DNA from: Polaribacter sp. Z022 | GTDB lineage: Bacteria > Bacteroidota > Bacteroidia > Flavobacteriales > Flavobacteriaceae | Assembly (NCBI RefSeq): GCF_023555495.1 | Contig: NZ_JALCZO010000004.1 | Coordinates: 372,001-436,000, forward strand | DNA length: 64,000 nt | Direction: 5' to 3' | Shown: piece after piece, positions 8,720 through 17,927 of the stretch | Position numbering within the stretch: the stretch's first letter is position 1 | Layout of the letters: every line of letters starts with the position of its first letter | Made by a program: the position numbers and the translations under genes | The notes under the pieces: model-generated | Database searches by the model: none | Seen by the model: the letters and a program-made list of their open reading frames with translations, nothing else | What the model was told of the DNA's origin: nothing

Positions 8720-9607
8720 TTATGCATTAACAGGTTCATCTTGTTTAAGAGCGATAAAATAAACATCATCTAACTGTGGTTCTGCAGCCACAAAATCTTC
8801 TGATGGTTTTTCTACAGAATGTACTCTAATATTTAAGGTATTATCTTGATTATAGTTAGAAGAAAGAATGTTGAAGTTTTTTTCATTTTCTTCTAATTCT
8901 TCTCTAGTAATTACTTTTGTCCAAATAGTATTTCCAATTTCTTTGGTTGCCTCTAGAGGTGTAGTGTGTTTTAAAATTCTACCACCATTTAAAATTGCCA
9001 TTTCATTACACAATTCTTTTACATCTTCTACAATATGAGTAGAAAAAATAACGGTTGTATTGGTACCTACTTCTCGTAAAACATTTAAAAAACGATGTCT
9101 TTCTGCAGGGTCTAAACCTGCTGTTGGTTCATCAACAATAATTAATTTTGGATTATTTAGAAGTAATTGTGCAATTCCAAAACGTTGCTTCATTCCTCCA
9201 GAATAACCTGCAACATGTTTACGTCTAACGTCATATAAATTGGTAATTTCTAACACCTCTTTTACAATTGCTTTTCTTTCTGATTTGTTAGCAATTCCTT
9301 TTAAAGTAGCAAAATAATCTAACAAATCTTCTGCAGACATTTTTGGGTACACTCCAAAAGATTGAGGTAAATATCCTAATACTTTTCTTAAAGACATATT
9401 GTCTTCTAAAACATTAATATCACCAAAAGAAATAGCACCAGAATCTGGAGTTTGTAATGTTGCAATAGTTCTCATTAACGATGATTTACCTGCACCATTA
9501 GGACCTAATAAACCAAACATTCCTGTTCCAATTTCTATACTTAAATTGTCTATTGCTTTAACACCATTTTTATAGGTTTTAGTTAAATTTTCAATTACTA
9601 ACTTCAT
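8720..9607 (-). CDS. ABC transporter ATP-binding protein
   Basis: 295 residues. Walker A GPNGAGKSS near 36-44, a Q-loop in LGYLPQSFGVYP, signature YSGGMKQRFG, Walker B LIIVDEPTAGLDP and an H-loop in STHIVED. The C-terminal 70 residues form an accessory domain typical of ABC-2 ATPases (DrrA/NatA-like). It is the first gene of the minus-strand run with the permease-peptidase fusion 48 bp downstream, so it is almost surely its motor. Start at ATG 9607 fits the usual MKLVIENLTKTY opening. An imperfect inverted repeat lies in the divergent promoter region. Confidence 0.95.
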   Translation of the reverse strand: MKLVIENLTKTYKNGVKAIDNLSIEIGTGMFGLLGPNGAGKSSLMRTIATLQTPDSGAISFGDINVLEDNMSLRKVLGYLPQSFGVYPKMSAEDLLDYFATLKGIANKSERKAIVKEVLEITNLYDVRRKHVAGYSGGMKQRFGIAQLLLNNPKLIIVDEPTAGLDPAERHRFLNVLREVGTNTTVIFSTHIVEDVKELCNEMAILNGGRILKHTTPLEATKEIGNTIWTKVITREELEENEKNFNILSSNYNQDNTLNIRVHSVEKPSEDFVAAEPQLDDVYFIALKQDEPVNA

Positions 9608-9642
9608 ATTTTTGGTTTTAGTGATTTTTTACTTTTGTGATT

Positions 9643-9671
9643 AGTGTAAAAGTAAGCACTTTTGTTACACT
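9643..9671. repeat. Inverted repeat between divergent genes (possible operator)
   Basis: AGTGTAA at 9643-9649 and TTACACT at 9665-9671 form a perfect 7-bp inverted repeat with a 15-bp spacer, midway between the divergent ABC ATPase and M42 peptidase genes. It has operator-like geometry. It could also be chance in AT-rich sequence. Confidence 0.35.
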
Positions 9672-9760
9672 TTTTTGTTCTTTTTTTAACGTAATTCATA
9701 AAAAATGGTATTATTTTTACAATTATCAAGAAAAAAACAATTTTTATAAATATATAAATA

Positions 9761-10849
9761 ATGGCAAAAGAATCAATCTTAAATAAAAAATCGCTTACTT
9801 TTTTAGAAAAATACTTAAACAATGCTGCACCAACAGGGTATGAATGGGAAGGCCAAAAAATTTGGATGGACTACCTAAAACCTTACGTAGACACTTTTAT
9901 TACAGACACTTATGGATCTGCTGTTGGAGTTATCAATCCTGATGCAAAATATAAAGTTGTAATTGAAGGTCATGCAGATGAGATTTCTTGGTACGTGAAT
10001 TACATTTCTGATAATGGATTGATTTATGTGATTAGAAATGGAGGTTCAGATCATCAAATTGCACCAAGTAAAATTGTAGACATCCATACAAAAAACGGAA
10101 TTGTAAAAGGAGTTTTTGGGTGGCCAGCAATACATACTAGAAATAGAGCTAATGAAGAAGCTCCTAAACCTGATAATATTTTTATTGATACTGGTTGTGC
10201 AACTAAAGAAGAAGTAGAAAAATTAGGGATTCATGTTGGTTGTGTAATTACGTATCCAGATGAGTTTCACATTTTAAACGGAGACAAGTTTGTTTGCAGA
10301 GCTTTAGACAACAGAATGGGTGGTTTTATGATAGCAGAAGTTGCTCGTTTGTTAAAAGAAAACAAAAAAGAATTGCCTTTTGGTTTATACATAACTAATT
10401 CTGTACAAGAAGAAATTGGTTTACGTGGAGCTGAAATGATTACCCAAACTATCAAACCAAATGTAGCTATTGTTACTGATGTTACTCATGATACAACTAC
10501 ACCAATGATCGATAAGAAAAAAGAAGGTCATTTAGAAATGGGTAAAGGACCTGTTGTTGCTTATGCTCCTGCTGTTCAACAGAAATTACGCGATTTAATT
10601 ACAGAAACTGCAGAAGCTAAAGAAATTCCTTTTCAACGTTCTGCGCTTTCTAGAGCAACAGGAACTGACACAGATGCATTTGCTTATAGTAATGGTGGTG
10701 TTGCTTCTGCATTGATTTCACTACCTTTAAGATATATGCACACTACTGTAGAAATGGTACATAGAGAGGATGTAGAAAACGTTATTAAAATGATTTATGA
10801 AACATTATTAAACATTAAAGACGGAGATACTTTTTCTTATTTTGAATAA
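9761..10849 (+). CDS. M42 family metallo-aminopeptidase
   Basis: 362 residues, the usual length for M42 (glutamyl aminopeptidase/tetrahedral peptidase, PF05343). Zinc-site elements are visible: GHADEI, RALDNRMGG, QEEIGLRGA (catalytic Glu-Glu), VTDVTHDT, and the C-terminal His in RYMHTTVEMVH. It should be a cytosolic dodecameric aminopeptidase that trims peptides. No signal peptide. It stands alone on the plus strand, divergent from the ABC operon and followed by palindromic repeats. The exact peptide preference cannot be told from sequence. Confidence 0.92.
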   Translation: MAKESILNKKSLTFLEKYLNNAAPTGYEWEGQKIWMDYLKPYVDTFITDTYGSAVGVINPDAKYKVVIEGHADEISWYVNYISDNGLIYVIRNGGSDHQIAPSKIVDIHTKNGIVKGVFGWPAIHTRNRANEEAPKPDNIFIDTGCATKEEVEKLGIHVGCVITYPDEFHILNGDKFVCRALDNRMGGFMIAEVARLLKENKKELPFGLYITNSVQEEIGLRGAEMITQTIKPNVAIVTDVTHDTTTPMIDKKKEGHLEMGKGPVVAYAPAVQQKLRDLITETAEAKEIPFQRSALSRATGTDTDAFAYSNGGVASALISLPLRYMHTTVEMVHREDVENVIKMIYETLLNIKDGDTFSYFE

Positions 10850-10858
10850 ATAAAAAAG

Positions 10859-10939
10859 ACAAACGTCATTGCAAGGAACGAAGCAATCTTTTCATTAAAA
10901 AGAGATTACTTCATTATTCTTCCTTGTAATGACATTTGT
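10859..10939. repeat. Palindromic intergenic repeat, type A
   Basis: An imperfect 81-bp palindrome. The left arm reads ACAAACGTCATTGCAAGGAA and continues to GAAGCAATCT. The right arm mirrors it (ending TGTAATGACATTTGT). The GTCATTGC...GAAGCAATCT core recurs at 47.5 and 51.5 kb. RNA from it would fold into a long hairpin. Confidence 0.75.
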
Positions 10940-10941
10940 TT

Positions 10942-11012
10942 GTTATTTCGAGTGAAATGTAGTTGAGAAATCTCATTTTTTTTTAGATTTCTCAATAAAG
11001 TCGAAATGACAA
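10942..11012. repeat. Palindromic intergenic repeat, type B
   Basis: About 70 bp beginning GTTATTTCGAGTG and ending AAGTCGAAATGACAAC. The inner arms are GAGAAATCT and AGATTTCTC. Its right half recurs at 13.0 kb and, degraded, at 51.5 kb. It directly follows the type A copy, so two elements sit in tandem before the NUDIX gene. Confidence 0.7.
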
Positions 11013-11048
11013 CCTGACTCTTTATTCATAAAATTCACACCTTTTTCT

Positions 11049-11594
11049 ATGGATGAATTAATAGACATTTTAACAACAGAAGGCAAACCAACAGGAAAAA
11101 CGGCTTTAAAATCTGAAGCTCATAAAAATGGTTGGTTTCATGCAACAGTTCATGTTTGGTTGTTTACTGCTGATGAAAAAATATTGCTACAAAAAAGAGC
11201 AATGACCAAAAAAGTATTTCCTGGTTTATGGGATATTTCTGTTGCTGGTCATATTGGTGCTGGAGAAGCTATTTTAGAGTCAGCAAAAAGAGAAGTTTTT
11301 GAAGAAATTGGTTTACAGTTAGAAGAAAAAGACCTCATCAAAATTGGCACCAGAATACATCAAGTTTCTCATCCAAATGGAATACAAGACAATGAACATC
11401 ATCATGTTTATATTGCTGAATTAAAAGTTTCTTTAGATGAATTATCAATTCAAAAAGAAGAAGTAGATGATATTAAACTTTTTGATTTATCTACTTTAAA
11501 AAACACAAAAAACCTCGAAAACGTTTTGCTCTCAAGGTTTCATGATTATTATTGTACCGTTTATAACAATATTATTAAACAAATAAAAATTTAA
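11049..11594 (+). CDS. NUDIX hydrolase
   Basis: 181 residues. A complete Nudix box: Gly67, Glu73, Arg81-Glu82, Glu85-Glu86 and Gly88, matching Gx5Ex7REUxEExGU. The N-terminal MDELIDILTTEGKPTG and the following WFHATVHVW resemble the isopentenyl-diphosphate isomerase-like YfcD subgroup of Nudix proteins, not MutT. Substrate unknown. The last four bases overlap the end of the convergent gene 11591-12163. It stands apart from the M42 gene because 199 bp of palindromic repeats lie between them. Confidence 0.9.
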   Translation: MDELIDILTTEGKPTGKTALKSEAHKNGWFHATVHVWLFTADEKILLQKRAMTKKVFPGLWDISVAGHIGAGEAILESAKREVFEEIGLQLEEKDLIKIGTRIHQVSHPNGIQDNEHHHVYIAELKVSLDELSIQKEEVDDIKLFDLSTLKNTKNLENVLLSRFHDYYCTVYNNIIKQIKI

Positions 11595-12163
11595 TTATTG
11601 CAATACAGATTATATTCAATTACTAAATCTTCAATTTTGTAATTTAAGTAACTTTTATCTTTAAATAAATCAATTATTTCTTTACAGTCTTTAAAATATT
11701 CTAAACTTTTCTTCTTAAAATCACCTCTTAAATTAGTTGCAATTTCTTCATTTTCTCTTTTTAAAAACATTGTTGTAGATTTTGTTTTTTTATAAATTGC
11801 ATTATGATCTCCTTTTGGATTATACCCTAAAAAATAACCTCCAACTACTAACTTTTTATATAAGGTTACCTTACCTTCTCTAAAAACTTCAGCAAGAATT
11901 GGCATTTGTTTATTATTTAATTTAATATACTCAAAAACTTTTTTTGTATTAAAACCATAAAAAATAATTCTTTTAACCATTAAAAAAGTCCATTTATCTG
12001 GTTCATCATCTAATGAAATTCTAAAATTAATTTTATTATTCTTTAAAATCATTGCATAACCACTTATTGTATCTCCATCTTTAAAAATTAAATCTGCTTT
12101 TTGTGTTTGAGAAAAACTAAAGCAAAAAGAAAACACAAAAAAAAGCAATGAAAAAGGTTTCAT
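11591..12163 (-). CDS. Secreted protein of unknown function
   Basis: 190 residues with a clear Sec signal peptide (MKPFSLLFFVFSFCFSFSQT, cleavage likely after FSFS). The mature part is basic and beta-rich and contains KADLIFKDGDTISGYA, an opening I know from small secreted Bacteroidota proteins but cannot tie to a function. It lies 4 bp after the lipoprotein gene 12168-12932, so the two are probably cotranscribed. It ends tail to tail with the NUDIX gene. No catalytic motif seen. Confidence 0.6.
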   Translation of the reverse strand: MKPFSLLFFVFSFCFSFSQTQKADLIFKDGDTISGYAMILKNNKINFRISLDDEPDKWTFLMVKRIIFYGFNTKKVFEYIKLNNKQMPILAEVFREGKVTLYKKLVVGGYFLGYNPKGDHNAIYKKTKSTTMFLKRENEEIATNLRGDFKKKSLEYFKDCKEIIDLFKDKSYLNYKIEDLVIEYNLYCNN

Positions 12164-12167
12164 AAAT

Positions 12168-12932
12168 TTATTCTTTTGGTTTCATAAAAAACGAATCAGA
12201 TAATTTTCCTTGACTAACCAAAGGTAAGGTAAATTCTACAGCAGGTTTTGCAGGTTCAGTAGGCATACCTTTTTCATCTTTTATATACCAAGTAATTTCT
12301 TTTGGTAAAACCAAACCGTTTACATTTTCCCATTTATTGTATTTTATAATTTTATACTTATCTGAAGGTTTTTTAGATCTAAAAGTAACTGTATATGCCA
12401 ACCATTCCATTTGATATGTTTTAGAATTGTAATAAATGATATAATTATCATCTGGAGAAGTTCCTTTATCTGAAGCGTAAGAAATTTTATAACCGGGATA
12501 ATTTGTTCCTTCAAAATATAAATCATCTACTTTAGTATAAGTAATTCCATCATCTGCCAATACAAAAGGCATTGCATAAAAATAGAAATATAGATTGTAA
12601 TAAAAACTAGGGTTTCCTTTATAATCTCCTTTCGTTTCTTCATCTAACCAAACTTCTTTACCATCGAAACCTAAAGAATATTTTGGAGAATTAATAACTA
12701 TTTTACGTGAATGTAAATCTGAAGTATGTACTTCTTCTCCTTTATTAAAAGAAAGAACTTGTGCTTTTCTCCAAGCTTTAATTCCTCCATGTTTTTCAAA
12801 AACTTTTCCCAATTCTTCTGGGAAATTTTCTTTTTTAACTTCTACAACAATTTCTTTTTTTACATCCTTTTTAGTCTCTTTTTTACAAGAAACAGCTATA
12901 ACAACAATTAATAACAATAGTATTTTTTTCAT
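12168..12932 (-). CDS. Lipoprotein, DUF6503-like
   Basis: 254 residues with a lipoprotein signal (MKKILLLLIVVIAVSC, then KKE) and a lysine-rich linker to about residue 35. The body opens with EKHGGIKAWRKAQVLSF, which I associate with DUF6503. It also carries DKGTSPDDNYIIYYN, resembling the twin repeats of the protein at 58379-59656, so both may share a LolA-like or lipoprotein-insertion beta fold. Probably an envelope protein binding a lipid or ligand; no experimental role known to me. It leads a two-gene unit with 11591-12163. Confidence 0.6.
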   Translation of the reverse strand: MKKILLLLIVVIAVSCKKETKKDVKKEIVVEVKKENFPEELGKVFEKHGGIKAWRKAQVLSFNKGEEVHTSDLHSRKIVINSPKYSLGFDGKEVWLDEETKGDYKGNPSFYYNLYFYFYAMPFVLADDGITYTKVDDLYFEGTNYPGYKISYASDKGTSPDDNYIIYYNSKTYQMEWLAYTVTFRSKKPSDKYKIIKYNKWENVNGLVLPKEITWYIKDEKGMPTEPAKPAVEFTLPLVSQGKLSDSFFMKPKE

Positions 12933-13018
12933 AATTTGGTATATGTACTTTATAACAGAATTTTGGTCGTTTTATTTTTAAATACTTTCAATAATAGTAA
13001 AAATAAAATTTTATTATT

Positions 13019-13053
13019 GTCATTTTAAGATTTCTCCACAAGGTCGAAATGAC
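13019..13053. repeat. Palindromic repeat, half of type B
   Basis: GTCATTT at 13019-13025 mirrors AAATGAC at 13047-13053. The inner text (AAGATTTCTCC...GGTCGAAATGAC) matches the right half of the 10.9 kb type B element. It sits just past the stop of the MsbA-like gene and may fold in its 3' end. Confidence 0.6.
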
Positions 13054-13067
13054 ATAAATTCCTTTTC

Positions 13068-14834
13068 TTATATTTTTGATTGGTATGTATATAATTCATA
13101 ATACCTTCCTTTTGCTGCAATCAACTCGTCATGAGTTCCTCTTTCTGCAATATTTCCTGCTTCAATTACTAAAATTTGATCTGCTTGCTTAATAGTACTT
13201 AATCTGTGTGCAATTACAATTGTAGTTCTATCTTTAACTAATTCTGATAAACTTTTCTGAATTAAAGACTCACTTTCTGTATCTAAACTAGAAGTTGCTT
13301 CATCTAATATAATGATTTTTGGATCTGCCAAAATTGCTCTTGCAATTGCTAATCTTTGTCTTTGTCCTCCTGATAATTTCACTCCTCTTTCTCCAATTAA
13401 AGTATCTAAACCATCATCAAACCTGTCTGTAAATTCATTTACATACGCAGCTTTAACCGCATTTTGTAATTCTTTTTCAGTTGCATTTGGTCTTGGAAAT
13501 AAAATATTGTCTCTAATAGTTCCTTCAAACAAAAACTCATCTTGTAAAACCACACCTAAATGTTTGCGATAACTAGATAATTTTACTTTAGACATATCTT
13601 TATCATCAATCGTTATTTTACCTGATTTTGGATTTAAAAACGTTGCTGACAAACCTGCAATTGTAGATTTACCTGAACCAGAACTTCCTACTAATGCAGT
13701 TACAGAACCAGAAGGAACTTTAAAATTGATATTATTCAACACTTCTTTTCCTTCTTCATAAGAAAAAGAAACATCCTCAAAAATCATTTCTCCTTTTACA
13801 TCTTCTAAAACAATGTCTCTTTCTTCATTATCTTCTTCTGCATGCATATTCATTAACTCTTCTGTTCTGTCTAAACCCGCTAATGCTTCTGTTAATTGAC
13901 TACCAATATTACTCATTTGTACTATTGGTGCAATCATAAAAGCTAATAGAAATGTAAACTTAATAAACTCTCCAAAAGTCATGGTTCCTTGCATCATATA
14001 ATAACCTCCAATTCCCATAACTCCTGTTGTAGCCAAACCAATTAAAAAAGTTGAAGAACTTGTCATAATTGCACTCGCAGTCATACTTTTTTTAACATTT
14101 TGAAAAATATCTGCTACACCTTTTTCAAATATTTTAGCTTCTTGGTCTTCTGCATTAAATGCTTTTATTACACGAATTCCTCCTAAAGTTTCAGTTAACC
14201 TTCCTTTTACTTCAGCATTAATTTTTCCTCTAGCTCTAAAAATTGGACGAATAAATTTAAATGACTTTAGTGCTATAACTCCAAAAACAGATAATGGAAT
14301 AAACGTAAAAAGTGTCATCCAAACATTCATTTTTATCAAAATAACTAACGTTACAATTGCTGTAAAAGAACCTCCAATTAATTGTACTAAACCTGTACCA
14401 ATTAAATTCCTAACTCCTTCAACATCACTCATAATTCTAGAAACCAAAGCACCAGATTTTGTATTATCGAAAAAACTAATAGGTAAAGACAATACTTTCT
14501 TTTGTACTTGCGCTCTTAATTCTGATATTAAATATTGGGCTTGAATACTCAAAACTTTAGTCAATAAAAAAGAAGTAATTGCCTGAACTAAAATGGCTCC
14601 AATTACAAAATATATTAAATTATACAATTGAACATAATCTTTATTGGGCACAACTTCATCCATTAAAACCTTACTTTGTAATGGCAAAACAAAACCAGAC
14701 AAACTTCTAATGATAATTAAAATTAATCCAACAAAAACTAGGTTTCTCCTTGGCCAAATAATTGTTTTAAAAGCTTGTTTTAAAGTAACTTTTGGTTTCT
14801 TTTTATCTTTTGATGATTCTTTTAGATGTTGCAT
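13068..14834 (-). CDS. ABC exporter, fused permease and ATPase (MsbA-like)
   Basis: 588 residues, a half-transporter with six membrane helices in residues about 30-330 and a nucleotide-binding domain after about 350. Walker A GSSGSGKST, signature KLSGGQRQRL, Walker B IIILDEATSSLD and the H-loop in IVIAHRLST are intact. It would act as a homodimer exporting lipid or drug. MsbA-type lipid A flippase is one option, but the sequence alone does not separate it from multidrug exporters. Start at ATG 14834 precedes a basic cytosolic stretch. It stands alone, with a repeat at its 3' end. Confidence 0.92.
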   Translation of the reverse strand: MQHLKESSKDKKKPKVTLKQAFKTIIWPRRNLVFVGLILIIIRSLSGFVLPLQSKVLMDEVVPNKDYVQLYNLIYFVIGAILVQAITSFLLTKVLSIQAQYLISELRAQVQKKVLSLPISFFDNTKSGALVSRIMSDVEGVRNLIGTGLVQLIGGSFTAIVTLVILIKMNVWMTLFTFIPLSVFGVIALKSFKFIRPIFRARGKINAEVKGRLTETLGGIRVIKAFNAEDQEAKIFEKGVADIFQNVKKSMTASAIMTSSSTFLIGLATTGVMGIGGYYMMQGTMTFGEFIKFTFLLAFMIAPIVQMSNIGSQLTEALAGLDRTEELMNMHAEEDNEERDIVLEDVKGEMIFEDVSFSYEEGKEVLNNINFKVPSGSVTALVGSSGSGKSTIAGLSATFLNPKSGKITIDDKDMSKVKLSSYRKHLGVVLQDEFLFEGTIRDNILFPRPNATEKELQNAVKAAYVNEFTDRFDDGLDTLIGERGVKLSGGQRQRLAIARAILADPKIIILDEATSSLDTESESLIQKSLSELVKDRTTIVIAHRLSTIKQADQILVIEAGNIAERGTHDELIAAKGRYYELYTYQSKI

Positions 14835-15050
14835 AAAAATTAATTGTCAATTTATATGCCATTCATAATAAATATGACATATTTGCGTAGTTCAAATGAA
14901 AAATACTAAGACTTGAATTAAAGTTACAAATACATTTTCATTTCCTTATAAGAAACTATAAAGCCTATATTTAATTTTCAACTAAAATTATTTTATAATT
15001 GTTTGAAGGCCTCTTAATAAGAGTTTTCCAATTTTTTTAAATATTCATTT

Positions 15051-15821
15051 TTATTTTTCAAAGTATTTATACTCAGTAATAGTCACATAATCTAATACCT
15101 TATCGTTTAAATATCTTCTTGATTTTATTTCAAATCCATGAATATTATATTCTTTGAGAATTGAATAACTAATTTTATTTGAATAACTTTTTTTGGAATG
15201 ACGTGTGTTACCCCAAGAATTAAAATGAATTTCTTTTCTTGAAAAACCTTTTCTATTATAAAAATAAAAGTATTCAATTTTTTGAGAATTATTCATATTG
15301 TATGTTGTCCATTTTTTTATTCTCTTTGATCTATCTAACTTAAATTTGTTTTTGAAAATTGAAAAGTACCGTATATGATCTAACAAACTAGAATAATAAG
15401 TAATTTTAGCAGCATCTATTATTAATCTATTTTTTATTAATACAGATTCTCCGCTATTGTTTTCAGTTTTTTTAATTAAACTTTCATCATTAGAATTATT
15501 TATTCCTCTTTTTAATTCCTTATGAATACTGTTATTAAATTTTATTGAAATTAGTCTACCTTTTTCATCAAAAAAATGTCTGCTATGTAATTGTTTCTTT
15601 GGTTTAGTATCTAAACTATTTTTACTTTGTATTTTATAATAAACAATCTCTTTAATTCTATATTTTGCTCTATATTTTGCTTGCTCTATTTCTAGTTTTT
15701 GAAAAATAGCCTTTTCAGAATCAGTTTTTTCTATTAAAGTTATAGCCCTATTTTTGGTTTGAGAGAAAACTACACTTGTACTCAACAAAAAAAATGTAAA
15801 AAGTATTATTTTATATTTCAT
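15051..15821 (-). CDS. Secreted protein of unknown function
   Basis: 256 residues with a Sec signal peptide (ending STSVVFSQ). The mature protein is rich in Lys, Tyr and Ser and contains repeat-like units of the form FDEKGRLISI, FYNRKGFSRKEIHF and KEYNIHGFEIKSRRY, reminiscent of MORN/YD-like beta-hairpins. No enzyme motif. It has more A/T and Asn/Lys than its neighbours and may be strain-specific. No close neighbour on its strand. The 216-bp gap to the MsbA-like gene holds only a 13-bp palindrome at 15011-15023 without a T-run. Confidence 0.5.
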   Translation of the reverse strand: MKYKIILFTFFLLSTSVVFSQTKNRAITLIEKTDSEKAIFQKLEIEQAKYRAKYRIKEIVYYKIQSKNSLDTKPKKQLHSRHFFDEKGRLISIKFNNSIHKELKRGINNSNDESLIKKTENNSGESVLIKNRLIIDAAKITYYSSLLDHIRYFSIFKNKFKLDRSKRIKKWTTYNMNNSQKIEYFYFYNRKGFSRKEIHFNSWGNTRHSKKSYSNKISYSILKEYNIHGFEIKSRRYLNDKVLDYVTITEYKYFEK

Positions 15822-16033
15822 TTATTAATATCAATTTTAAGTTAAAAATACAGATAAAAATTAATTTAAATGTTAAGTAACTACCAATATCACCTCTTTA
15901 AATCTATAATTTATAAACTATTAAAAAAACATTTTTAAAGTCAATAAATAATTTAAATAAAAACTATATGTATTTAGCAAAATACACAGTATAACACACT
16001 AATAAACAACTACTTTTTTATTATTTTAGTAAA

Positions 16034-17926
16034 ATGAACACTATTGCAGAACGTATTTATGATTTCTTAAAAAACTTTCCTCCATTTAGCATGTTAAGTG
16101 CAGAACAATTATTATCCGTCTGTAAAGAAATTGATGTAATTTATTTAGAAAAAGACACCAATTTATTTATAACAGGAAAACCAATTGAAAACAAATTTTA
16201 CGTTGTAAAAGATGGTGCAATTGGTTTGTTCGAAGAAAATACAGATGCCTTAGTTGACAAATGTGATGAAGGCGATATTTTTGGTTTAAGGGCTCTTATG
16301 AGAAAAGATAACTACAAACTTTCAGCAAAAGCTATAGAAGAAAGTATTGTTTACAGTATTTCATCAGAATCGTTTAAAAAATTTATCACTACAAATTCTA
16401 AAGCTAGTTCCTATTTACTTTCAACTTTTGTTTCTAACACTAGATATGTAGAAACTGACCCTATTAACATTCCTAAAGTAAATAAAAATATTCAAGATTT
16501 TTTTGAAGAACAATCTGCAGAGTACTCTAAAACTCCTATTAGTTGTATTATTGAAACTAAAATTAAAGACGCAGCAATAATAATGAGCAAAAAGCGAGTT
16601 GGCTCTATTGTTATTACAAAAAACAAAAAACCTATTGGTATTATTACAGACAAAGATTTACGTACAAAAATTGCTACAGGTATTGTTTCTATAAACAAAC
16701 CTGTTTCAGAAATTATGTCTTCTCCTGTAATTACTTATCCAGAAAAAATTACAGTTGCTGAAGCTCAAATTGCAATGATGAAGCATAAAATTACTCATTT
16801 ATGTATAACAAAAGACGGAACTCCAAACTCAGAATTAATAGGTATTTTATCTGAACACGATATCATTGTAATCAGAGACAATAATGCTTCTGCTCTTGTA
16901 AAAGAAGTAAAACGTGCTACTACTTTTGTTCAACTTCAAAAAATAAGAAAAAGAGCAGAAAAAATATTAAGAAGAAATTTAGAGCAACATATTCCTATTA
17001 CATATATCACCAAAATAATTTCTAGTATAAATGAAAGTATTACTAGACGAGTTATAGAATTATCTTTATTAGAAATACCCTCTCCTGCTCCAACTTCTTT
17101 TGCTTGGTTAGCAATTGGAAGCCAAGGAAGAGAAGAACAGTTACTACTTACAGACCAAGATAATGCATTGGTTTTTAACAATGTTGCAAAAGAAGATTAT
17201 CAGAAAACTAAAGAATATTTTTTAGCATTATCTAAAAAAATAAACAATGGACTTCATGTTGTTGGTTTTGAATTATGTCCTGCAGATATGATGGGCAGCA
17301 ACCCAAAATGGTGCTTATCTGTTGATGAATGGAAAAGTCAATTTAACAGCTGGATTAAATCTCCAGGTGAAGACAATTTAATGCTTTGTACCATTTTCTT
17401 TGATTTTCAATATGTTTTTGGTGATGAAGAATTGGTTAAAAAAATTACAGCTGGTATTTATAAATCTATAGATTCTCATGAAATATTTTTAAATTTCTTA
17501 GGAATTAACGCCTTAAAAAATCCACCTCCATTAAGTTTTTTTAGACAATTTTTAATTGAAAGAGATGGAGAACATAAAAACCATTTTGACATAAAAGCAA
17601 GAGCTATGATGCCACTTGTAGATGCTGCTAGATTATTAATTTTATCTAAAAACATAGATGTAGACAACAATACTATTTTACGATATGAAAAATTAGCTGA
17701 GTTAGAATCTCAAAATAAAGACATTTATATTGCCTGCAGTAATGCATTTAAAAGCTTATTAAGATACAGAACAGAACAAGGACTTTTAAACAATGATTCT
17801 GGTAGATTTATAAATTTAGAAACTTTATCTAAAGCAAATCGTTTGCAATTAAAAAGTTGCTTTAAAGCAGTTAAAGATGTTCAAGATTTAATACAAACAA
17901 GATTTAAACTATCTCAATTTATGTAA
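16034..17926 (+). CDS. cNMP-binding/CBS/DUF294 nucleotidyltransferase-like protein
   Basis: 630 residues. Domains in order: a cyclic-nucleotide-binding beta-barrel (about 15-130), two CBS domains (about 155-285, with VGSIVITKNKKPIGIITDKD and a similar second copy), a DUF294 nucleotidyltransferase-like domain with GSQGREEQ at 362-369 and TDQDNAL at 373-379, and a DUF294 C-terminal helical domain (about 480-620). The motif matches the GSxxRxE...DxD pattern of GlnD-type nucleotidyltransferases. No membrane segments, so cytosolic. The exonuclease gene starts 1 bp after its stop. The pair stands beside acs and the acetate symporter genes. CBS domains suggest adenylate sensing. Substrate of the transferase unknown. 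Confidence 0.9.
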   Translation: MNTIAERIYDFLKNFPPFSMLSAEQLLSVCKEIDVIYLEKDTNLFITGKPIENKFYVVKDGAIGLFEENTDALVDKCDEGDIFGLRALMRKDNYKLSAKAIEESIVYSISSESFKKFITTNSKASSYLLSTFVSNTRYVETDPINIPKVNKNIQDFFEEQSAEYSKTPISCIIETKIKDAAIIMSKKRVGSIVITKNKKPIGIITDKDLRTKIATGIVSINKPVSEIMSSPVITYPEKITVAEAQIAMMKHKITHLCITKDGTPNSELIGILSEHDIIVIRDNNASALVKEVKRATTFVQLQKIRKRAEKILRRNLEQHIPITYITKIISSINESITRRVIELSLLEIPSPAPTSFAWLAIGSQGREEQLLLTDQDNALVFNNVAKEDYQKTKEYFLALSKKINNGLHVVGFELCPADMMGSNPKWCLSVDEWKSQFNSWIKSPGEDNLMLCTIFFDFQYVFGDEELVKKITAGIYKSIDSHEIFLNFLGINALKNPPPLSFFRQFLIERDGEHKNHFDIKARAMMPLVDAARLLILSKNIDVDNNTILRYEKLAELESQNKDIYIACSNAFKSLLRYRTEQGLLNNDSGRFINLETLSKANRLQLKSCFKAVKDVQDLIQTRFKLSQFM

Positions 17927-17927
17927 T

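Noticed and set aside
15011..15023. 13-bp palindrome CTCTTAATAAGAG
   Set aside because: Short, no T-run and no second copy; chance in AT-rich sequence.
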